DNA from: JAWLCA01 sp050485905 | Lineage (GTDB): Bacteria; Pseudomonadota; Alphaproteobacteria; Rhodobacterales; Rhodobacteraceae | Assembly: GCA_050485905.1 (NCBI GenBank) | Contig: JBJHCH010000125.1 | Coordinates: 1 to 10,374 of the forward strand | DNA: 10,374 nt | Direction of reading: 5' to 3' | In this document: piece after piece, positions 6,347 through 10,374 of the stretch | How positions within the stretch are numbered: position 1 is the stretch's first letter | Layout: each line of letters starts with the position of its first letter | The notes under the pieces: generated by a model | Seen by the model: only the letters and a program-made list of their open reading frames with translations | Told to the model about the DNA's origin: nothing | Database searches by the model: none | Position numbers and translations under genes: made by a program

Positions 6347-6742
6347 GGGCGCGGATGGCTGGATGACCGCGGCGGCGTGCCGTCGAGGAAAGTCCGGACT
6401 CCATGAGACAAGGGTGCCGGGTAACCCCCGGCCGGGGCAACCCGAGGGAAAGCGCCACAGAGATAAGACCGCCCGCGTTCGCGCGGGTAAGGGTGAAACG
6501 GTGGGGTAAGAGCCCACCGCGGACCGGGTAACCGGGACGGCACGGCAAGCCCCACCCGGAGCAATGCCGAATAGGGCCCCCGCGCGGGCAGGTCGGGCAA
6601 CCGATACCGCCGCAGGGACGTCTCAGCCCGGGGGGCCGGGTTGGCAGCCAGATCCCGCCGGTAACGGCGGGGCCAGAGGAATGGTCATCCAGGGGGCGAA
6701 AGCCCCCGGACAGAATCCGGCTTACAGGCCATCCGCGCGTTT
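6347..6742 (+). ncRNA. rnpB: RNase P RNA (class A)
   Basis: This is the catalytic RNA of RNase P, which removes 5' leaders from precursor tRNAs together with the RnpA protein. The terminal helix P1 is formed by GCGCGGATGGC (6349-6359) and its perfect complement GCCATCCGCGC (6728-6738). The universal core is present: GAGGAAAGTCCGGACTCC at 6385-6402 and ACAGAATCCGGCTTACAGG at 6710-6728, whose halves form helix P4. Also conserved are GCCACAGAGATAAGACCGCC (6454-6473) and the GGTGAAACGGTGGGGTAAGAG region with its partner CCCACCCGGAGCAA. The exact ends are inferred from P1. The RNA begins within about ten bases of the amidase stop and is followed by a hairpin terminator. Open frames across this stretch on both strands are spurious. 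Confidence 0.96.
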
Positions 6743-6744
6743 AC

Positions 6745-6767
6745 CGCTTCGCCCCGAAGCGATCTTT
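6745..6767 (+). terminator. Intrinsic terminator of rnpB
   Basis: Perfect 7-base stem CGCTTCG (6745-6751) and CGAAGCG (6755-6761) with a three-base loop, followed by ATCTTT. It lies six bases after the P1 helix of RNase P RNA, where primary transcripts of rnpB usually end before trimming. The T-tract is short. Confidence 0.65.
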
Positions 6768-6819
6768 GGTTAAGCTGCGCCAACGGCAGAACCCGCCGTG
6801 TGGACAAGGGGGATGAGGC

Positions 6820-7515
6820 ATGAGTTTCGTGAGAACGCTGGCCACGCTGGCTGCCGGGGTGGCGATGGCCAAGGGCTATGACAGGTTCCAGAAGATCGGC
6901 GGCATGGCGGGGGTACAGGACACCCTGAAGGCCAATCCCGCGACTGCCGGCATGGCCGAGCAGATCGGCAAGATGATGGAGCAGTTCGGCGTACCGGGCG
7001 CGGCAAAGAGCATGTCCGACATGGCGTCCAAGGGCGGCGATGCGGCCATGGCAGGCTTTGGCCAGTTGATGGCGGCAATCGGCGGCGCGCAGGCGGCCGG
7101 TGCGTCGCAGGCCAGCGCGATGATTGATTCGCTGACCGGGACGACGGCGGCCAGCGCCGCGACCGAGGCGAATGCAAAGCTGATGATCCGCGCGATGATT
7201 CAGGCGGCCAAGGCCGACGGCACCATCGACGATGACGAGCGCGCCAAGATCATGGCCGCCCTGACCGATTCCACAGCCGAGGAACGCGCCTTCGTTCAGG
7301 CCGAACTGAAGGCGCCGGTGGATCCGATCGCGCTGGCCCGCGACACGGCGGACGAGGCGAAAGGGCAGGTCTATGCCGCCGCCGCATCGACCGTGAAGCT
7401 GGATTCAGGGGCAGAGGAGCAGTTCCTGTCCACCCTGGCCACCAGCCTGGGGATCGGGGCCGAGGAGCGGGCGCGCATCGACGCGGCCATCGGCCTTGGC
7501 AAGGCACGGGGCTGA
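6820..7515 (+). CDS. DUF533 / TerB-like protein (YebE family)
   Basis: The 231-residue protein belongs by its C-terminal half to the DUF533 family (E. coli YebE), within the TerB-like helical fold; its biochemical role is not established. The most telling block is LMIRAMIQAAKADGTIDDDERAKIM (121-145), the acidic first helix pair of TerB-like domains, whose Asp/Glu cluster may bind metal. Residues 1-20 (VRTLATLAAGVAMAKGY) form a weakly hydrophobic N-terminal segment, and residues 25-115 are rich in Ala, Gly and Met, low in complexity and probably flexible. YebE-like proteins are described as inner-membrane-associated, but no clear transmembrane helix is seen here. A strong Shine-Dalgarno (AAGGGGGATGAGG) just before 6820 fixes the start. 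It follows the rnpB terminator by about 50 bases, and I see no convincing promoter in that gap. The rpmG promoter begins 19 bases after its stop. Confidence 0.85.
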   Translation: MSFVRTLATLAAGVAMAKGYDRFQKIGGMAGVQDTLKANPATAGMAEQIGKMMEQFGVPGAAKSMSDMASKGGDAAMAGFGQLMAAIGGAQAAGASQASAMIDSLTGTTAASAATEANAKLMIRAMIQAAKADGTIDDDERAKIMAALTDSTAEERAFVQAELKAPVDPIALARDTADEAKGQVYAAAASTVKLDSGAEEQFLSTLATSLGIGAEERARIDAAIGLGKARG

Positions 7516-7533
7516 GCGGCACCCGCTTCGGGG

Positions 7534-7561
7534 TTGACATCACCGGGCGCTCGTCTAGAAG
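7534..7561 (+). promoter_or_regulatory. Promoter of rpmG
   Basis: A perfect -35 box TTGACA (7534-7539) is followed after 16 bases by TAGAAG (7556-7561). A strong -35 with a weak TAGA-type -10 is common for ribosomal RNA and protein genes in Rhodobacterales. Transcription from about 7568 would give a leader of about 60 bases before the rpmG ATG. Confidence 0.6.
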
Positions 7562-7627
7562 GCGGGCTTCGGATTTTTTACGGGCCGTGCCGGGGACGGC
7601 GCCCGCCCGGCTGCAGGAGCGACGACC

Positions 7628-7795
7628 ATGGCGAAACCGACGACGATCAAGATCCGTCTGAACTCGACGGCGGGAACGGGCTATTTCTACGTGACGAAGA
7701 AGAATGCCCGCACGATGACCGAGAAGTTCTCGATCAAGAAGTACGACCCCGTCGCGCGGCAGCACGTCGAATTCAAGGAAGGCAAGATCAAGTAG
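7628..7795 (+). CDS. rpmG: 50S ribosomal protein L33 (zinc-free form)
   Basis: L33 is a small protein of the large ribosomal subunit near the E site. The 55-residue sequence starts MAKPTTIKIRLNSTAGTGYF and ends in KFSIKKYDPVARQHVEFKE followed by GKIK, which is the L33 pattern throughout. It contains no cysteines at all, so it is the C-minus (zinc-independent) form; zinc-ribbon versions carry two CxxC pairs. The ATG at 7628 is preceded by AGGAG with normal spacing. It is monocistronic by layout: its own promoter lies upstream and a strong terminator begins 25 bases after its stop. This gene is short and its frame is partly hidden by longer spurious frames on both strands. Confidence 0.97.
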   Translation: MAKPTTIKIRLNSTAGTGYFYVTKKNARTMTEKFSIKKYDPVARQHVEFKEGKIK

Positions 7796-7820
7796 GATCT
7801 GCCGCCTGTCTGACTGTGCA

Positions 7821-7854
7821 GGGCCGCGCGGTGATCCGCGCGGCCCTTTTCTTT
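7821..7854 (+). terminator. Intrinsic terminator of rpmG
   Basis: A perfect 11-base stem, GGGCCGCGCGG (7821-7831) and CCGCGCGGCCC (7836-7846), closes a four-base loop TGAT and is followed directly by TTTTCTTT. It is the strongest terminator in the window and separates rpmG from the acetyltransferase gene that starts 13 bases later. Confidence 0.93.
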
Positions 7855-7867
7855 CCCGAGCCATGAC

Positions 7868-8362
7868 ATGCCCGAGGTGATCGCCATTCGCACCGCCCGC
7901 CCCGCCGATCTGGCGGCGGTGGATGCGCTGCTGGCGCGCAGCTATCCGAAGCTGCTGGCCGCCGACTATCCGCCCTCGGTCATGGTGACGGCGGTGCCGC
8001 TGATCGCGCGGGCGCGGCCCGGGCTTCTGGCCTCGGGCCATTACTTCCTTGCAGTGACGGCGGGTGGTGCGGTGGTGGGCGCGGCAGGCGTGACGCCGGT
8101 GCGCAGCCGCGTCACGGTGGGCGAGATACGACACGTCGTCACCGACCACCGGCTGACGCGGCGCGGCATCGGGCGGGCGCTGATGGGCCATGTCTTCGAC
8201 CATGCGCGGGGCCTGGGGCTGCGGCGGCTGGACTGCCTGTCCACCCGAACGGCGGTGCCATTCTATCGCGCGCTGGGGTTCGAGGTGATCGGCCCGGCCG
8301 AGATCCCGCTGGCGCCGGGGATCGGGATGCCGGTGCTCAGGATGGTGCGCGACCTGGAATGA
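7868..8362 (+). CDS. GNAT-family N-acetyltransferase
   Basis: This is an acetyl-CoA-dependent acetyltransferase of the GNAT superfamily; the acceptor cannot be told from sequence. The protein has 164 residues. The fold's landmarks are visible: beta strands around FLAVTAGGAVVGAAGVTPV (60-78), motif A with HVVTDHRLTRRGIGRALM (89-106), where RRGIGR is the pyrophosphate-binding R/QxxGxG/A loop, and FYRALGF (132-138) near the C-terminus, typical of GNAT enzymes. The ATG at 7868 lacks a strong Shine-Dalgarno. It also begins only 13 bases after the rpmG terminator, so expression may depend on read-through from rpmG or on an unrecognised promoter within the terminator region; output is probably low. 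A further ATG at 7863 is out of frame. The gene is convergent with the Bax inhibitor-like gene. Confidence 0.88.
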   Translation: MPEVIAIRTARPADLAAVDALLARSYPKLLAADYPPSVMVTAVPLIARARPGLLASGHYFLAVTAGGAVVGAAGVTPVRSRVTVGEIRHVVTDHRLTRRGIGRALMGHVFDHARGLGLRRLDCLSTRTAVPFYRALGFEVIGPAEIPLAPGIGMPVLRMVRDLE

Positions 8363-8387
8363 AAAGGGCCGGCGTTTCCGCCGGCCC
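8362..8387 (-). terminator. Terminator of the Bax inhibitor-like gene
   Basis: Perfect 9-base arms at 8366-8374 and 8379-8387 enclose a four-base loop. On the minus strand the stem is followed by TTTTC (8365-8361), so it ends the minus-strand gene that stops at 8414. On the plus strand there is no T-tract, though the stem begins three bases after the acetyltransferase stop and may protect that mRNA too. Confidence 0.8.
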
Positions 8388-8413
8388 CGATCATGTCTCG
8401 TTGCTGTCTCGGA

Positions 8414-9157
8414 TCACTCGCGCTGGCCGAGGAACTGCAGCAGGAACATGAACATGTTGATGAAGTCGAGGTAGAGGCGCAGCGCGCCCATGATCGCCGA
8501 CTTCTGCATCCACTCCTGATCGCCATGAGCGGCGTGCTGCAGGTATTCGTTCTTGATAGCCTGGGTGTCATAGGCGGTCAGACCGGCAAAGATCAGCACG
8601 CCGATGACCGAGATCGCGAACATCATCGCAGGAGATTGCAGGAAGATGTTGATGATCATCGCCACGATCAGGCCGATCACGCCCATGATCAGGAAGGTGC
8701 CAAAGCCCGACAGATCCTTCTTGGTGGTGTAGCCGTAGAGGCTGAGCCCCGCGAAGGCGATTGCGGTCACTAGGAAGGTCTGCGCGATGGACACGCCGGT
8801 GAAGACGGCAAAGATCCAGCTGATCGACAGGCCCATGACGGCTGCGAAGCTGTAGAACACCAGCTGCGCCGTGGCGGCGGACATCCGGTTGATCATGCCG
8901 GCGAAGGCGAAGACCATGATCAGCGGCGCGAACATCACGGCCCAGCCGAGGATGTTCGGCGACAGCGTCACCGGATCGCGGAAGATCGCCAGCAGGGCGG
9001 GCGCGGTGCCCACGGCCCAGGCCACGCCGCCGGTCAGCAGCATTCCGACCGACATCAGGCCATAGACCTTGTTCATATGGGCGCGAAGGCCCTCATCGAT
9101 CTGGGCCGTCCGGACGCCAGCGGTGGTGCTGGTGCGGACGGTATCAAACTGTGCCAT
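8414..9157 (-). CDS. Bax inhibitor-1 / YccA-family inner-membrane protein
   Basis: This is a multi-spanning inner-membrane protein of the BI-1 (TMBIM) family. Relatives include E. coli YccA, which modulates the FtsH protease, and Bacillus YetJ, a pH-dependent calcium leak channel. The 247-residue product has a soluble N-terminus (1-28) and about seven hydrophobic segments, near 31-52, 71-89, 97-119, 125-143, 153-173, 177-195 and 223-243. The family signature AYDTQAIKNEY (196-206) is present. Asp197 there and Asp231 in LYLDFINMF probably correspond to the paired aspartates that sense pH in YetJ. GGAGG seven bases before the ATG at 9157 sets the start. The gene has its own candidate promoter and terminator. 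YccA versus YbhL grouping cannot be settled by eye, so no symbol is given. Confidence 0.93.
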   Translation of the reverse strand: MAQFDTVRTSTTAGVRTAQIDEGLRAHMNKVYGLMSVGMLLTGGVAWAVGTAPALLAIFRDPVTLSPNILGWAVMFAPLIMVFAFAGMINRMSAATAQLVFYSFAAVMGLSISWIFAVFTGVSIAQTFLVTAIAFAGLSLYGYTTKKDLSGFGTFLIMGVIGLIVAMIINIFLQSPAMMFAISVIGVLIFAGLTAYDTQAIKNEYLQHAAHGDQEWMQKSAIMGALRLYLDFINMFMFLLQFLGQRE

Positions 9158-9199
9158 TCAAAGCCTCCATTTCGTTCCCAAAATGGCGACCCCGGCCGG

Positions 9200-9245
9200 G
9201 ACCGCCCCTCTGCCAAGGAATATTGTCCGCAGGGGCGGTCTTTTC
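9200..9245. repeat. Inverted repeat across the Bax inhibitor-like promoter
   Basis: GACCGCCCC (9200-9208) and GGGGCGGTC (9232-9240) are perfect 9-base arms. TGC (9211-9213) and GCA (9229-9231) can add three pairs with a two-base bulge. On the plus strand TTTTC follows (9241-9245), so it also resembles an intrinsic terminator for plus-strand transcription, although no plus-strand gene ends here. The position over the minus-strand promoter suggests an operator. Both readings are open. Confidence 0.5.
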
Positions 9246-9247
9246 AA
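9219..9247 (-). promoter_or_regulatory. Candidate promoter of the Bax inhibitor-like gene
   Basis: On the minus strand TTGAAA (9247-9242) and AATATT (9224-9219) are 17 bases apart, with four or more of six consensus matches each. The predicted start lies near 9212, giving a leader of about 55 bases. The arms of the inverted repeat at 9200-9240 fall in the spacer and at the start site. Confidence 0.45.
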
Positions 9248-9292
9248 GCAAAACCGGACCGATTTCGTCATCAATTGACGTTTATGGCAAGC

Positions 9293-9523
9293 TCAGCGCA
9301 GCCAGTGGGCGGGAACGTCCCAGACCGGGCGTTTCGCCTCGGCGCGCGCCTGTTCGGCAGTCAGGCCGATATCGCGCAACTGGGCGGCGTCCATCCGGGC
9401 AAGTTGCAGCCGCTGACGCCGCAGCGCGAGCGCCTTCTGCAGCCATGCCAGCATCGGTATGGGGGCGGGGCGCCGGGCGGTTGGGGCCTGCACGGTGCAG
9501 GTTTCGGCGGGACGGGTGGACAT
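9293..9523 (-). CDS. DUF1127 mini-protein (YjiS-like)
   Basis: This is a 76-residue basic protein of the DUF1127 family. Residues 1-24 are a variable Pro/Thr/Ala-rich tail. Residues 25-76 hold the domain: a hydrophobic-basic helix LAWLQKALALRRQRLQL (25-41), the near-invariant MDAAQLRDIGLT (44-55), then AEQARAEAKRPVWDVPAHW (56-74). Family members are widespread in alphaproteobacteria. Some short forms affect phosphate and carbon metabolism or RNA turnover, probably through RNA binding; whether this longer form does so is unknown. AGGAAAGGAAC upstream supports the ATG at 9523. It is divergent from the LysR gene (123-base gap) and lies upstream of, and on the same strand as, the Bax inhibitor-like gene. 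I see no terminator of its own, so some read-through into that gene is possible. Confidence 0.9.
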   Translation of the reverse strand: MSTRPAETCTVQAPTARRPAPIPMLAWLQKALALRRQRLQLARMDAAQLRDIGLTAEQARAEAKRPVWDVPAHWLR

Positions 9524-9574
9524 TGCGGGTTCCTTTCCTGTTCCTGATGTTTCCGGGCGGTTGCATCATGAGGC

Positions 9575-9603
9575 TTGATTGATATGCCCGATCATGATCT
9601 ATT
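9575..9603 (+). promoter_or_regulatory. Candidate LysR promoter with central palindrome
   Basis: TTGATT (9575-9580) and TCTATT (9598-9603) are 17 bases apart, about 45 bases before the LysR ATG. A perfect 10-base palindrome GATCATGATC (9590-9599) overlaps the spacer and the -10 box, a suitable position for self-repression by the LysR protein. A further ATGAT lies at 9614. The opposite-strand promoter for the DUF1127 gene should lie in the same 123-base gap but I could not place it. Confidence 0.4.
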
Positions 9604-9646
9604 TTGGAAATGAATGATCTTTGCGCGTGACATAAGGGTTCGTGAT

Positions 9647-10374
9647 ATGCCGCGACAGCTTGACCTGAACCTGCTGCGGGCCTTCGTGGCCGTCGCCGAT
9701 GCCGGGGGCGTGACCCGCGCGGCCGGGTTCCTGAACCTTACGCAGTCGGCAGTATCGATGCAGATCAAGCGGCTGGAAGAGGCGCTGGACCTGCATCTGC
9801 TCGACCGCTCTGGCCGCGGGGTGTCGCTGACCGCGTCGGGCGAGCAGTTGCTGGGTTATGCGCGGCGGATGCTGGCGATCAACGACGAATGCCTGACCCG
9901 GCTGACCCATCAGGCGTTCGAGGGCGAAATCACGCTCGGGGTGCCGTCGGACATCGTCTATCCGGCAATCCCGCAGGTGCTGCATCGGTTCGCGGCAGAG
10001 TTCCCGCGGGTGCGGGTGCAGCTGATATCGTCCTTCACGCGGGACCTGAAGGCGCTGTTCGGGCGCGGCGGCGCAGACATCATCCTGACGACCGAGAATG
10101 CCTGCGATCCGGGATGCGAGACGCTGATCGAGCGGCGGCTGTGTTGGATCGGCGCGCCCGGCGGGACGGCCTGGCGGCGGCGTCCGGTGCCGCTGGCGCT
10201 GGAGAACAACTGCATCTTTCGCGCGCGGATGCAGGAGGCGCTGGACCGCGCTGGCATTCCATGGATCATGGCGGTCGAATCGGAGAGTTCCCGCTCCATC
10301 GAGGCAAGCGTCAGCGCCGATCTGGCGGTCCACGCGCTGGTCGAGGGGGCAGCGCCTTATCAGTTGGAGCCGAT
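9647..10374 (+). CDS. LysR-family transcriptional regulator (partial, 3' end outside window)
   Basis: This is a DNA-binding regulator of the LysR family, cut by the window end after 242 residues of a usual length of about 300. The winged helix-turn-helix is at residues 6-65: LNLLRAFVAVADAGGVTRAA, then the recognition helix QSAVSMQIKRLEEAL (33-47), then LLDRSGRGVSLTASGEQLL. The linker helix spans about 66-90. The effector-binding domain begins at GEITLGVPSDIVYPAIPQVL (about 92-111), and FPRVRVQLI (119-127) and LVEGAA (233-238) are typical. Unlike most members it carries several cysteines in the effector domain. The ATG at 9647 has AAGGG at a proper distance. LysR genes often control a divergent neighbour, here the DUF1127 gene, but the true target and ligand cannot be read from the sequence. 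Confidence 0.94.
   Translation, partial: MPRQLDLNLLRAFVAVADAGGVTRAAGFLNLTQSAVSMQIKRLEEALDLHLLDRSGRGVSLTASGEQLLGYARRMLAINDECLTRLTHQAFEGEITLGVPSDIVYPAIPQVLHRFAAEFPRVRVQLISSFTRDLKALFGRGGADIILTTENACDPGCETLIERRLCWIGAPGGTAWRRRPVPLALENNCIFRARMQEALDRAGIPWIMAVESESSRSIEASVSADLAVHALVEGAAPYQLEP

Noticed and set aside
5671..6773. Open frames on both strands across rnpB
   Set aside because: The RNase P core elements and P1 pairing explain this stretch. The frames have no family resemblance and break into ampD-like coding sequence.
7250..8203. 317-codon minus-strand frame covering rpmG and its terminator
   Set aside because: It runs antisense through L33, a perfect terminator and the acetyltransferase, and shows no domain.
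9599..10333. 244-codon minus-strand frame opposite the LysR gene
   Set aside because: It is antisense to a clear LysR helix-turn-helix and effector domain, with no ribosome-binding site or homology of its own.
1..10374. Insertion sequences, prophage genes, integrase/attachment sites, tRNA genes
   Set aside because: No transposase, integrase or phage motif was found in any translated frame, and no cloverleaf-like sequence was noticed on either strand. RNase P RNA is the only RNA gene I can support.

Overview
The window looks like ordinary chromosome from a high-GC alphaproteobacterium, most likely Rhodobacteraceae (Rhodobacter/Paracoccus/Roseobacter type). The basis is the base composition (for example 49 of 60 bases G+C at 4081-4140), the class A RNase P RNA, the gatC-gatA pair without gatB, the DUF1127 mini-protein and the general look of the proteins. 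No species can be named from sequence alone.

Layout. Positions 1-569 hold the N-terminal part (189 residues) of an unrecognised, highly charged, helical minus-strand protein. It has a glycine-rich hydrophobic segment and a lower G+C than the rest. It is preceded by a strong-looking sigma70 promoter (706-734) and two back-to-back palindromes (661-698). Upstream of it, also on the minus strand, is ettA (810-2465), the ABC-F translation factor, with a terminator-like hairpin after its stop. Divergent from ettA on the plus strand comes nadD (about 2580-3182). An intergenic stretch with phased TGCAC repeats (3222-3275) follows, then a compact run: gatC, gatA (4-base overlap), a small Excalibur-like lipoprotein, and an AmpD/AmiD-type amidase (another 4-base overlap). 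The RNase P RNA gene (about 6347-6742) starts right at the amidase stop and ends in a hairpin terminator.

After rnpB come a DUF533/TerB-like protein (6820-7515), rpmG for the zinc-free ribosomal protein L33 (7628-7795) with its own promoter and a textbook terminator, and a GNAT acetyltransferase (7868-8362). Convergent to these is a Bax inhibitor-1/YccA-type membrane protein (9157-8414, minus), whose terminator sits directly after the GNAT stop. A DUF1127 mini-protein (9523-9293, minus) and a divergent LysR regulator (9647 to the window end, cut off) close the window.

Functionally this is mostly housekeeping: ribosome energy control (EttA), NAD synthesis (NadD), Asn/Gln-tRNA transamidation (GatCA), peptidoglycan recycling (amidase), tRNA maturation (RNase P) and ribosome structure (L33). 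I see no insertion sequence, CRISPR array, prophage or tRNA gene. The parts that could be new are the edge protein with its palindromic control region, the phased repeats in front of gatC, the inverted repeat across the yccA-like promoter and the operon-embedded Excalibur lipoprotein.
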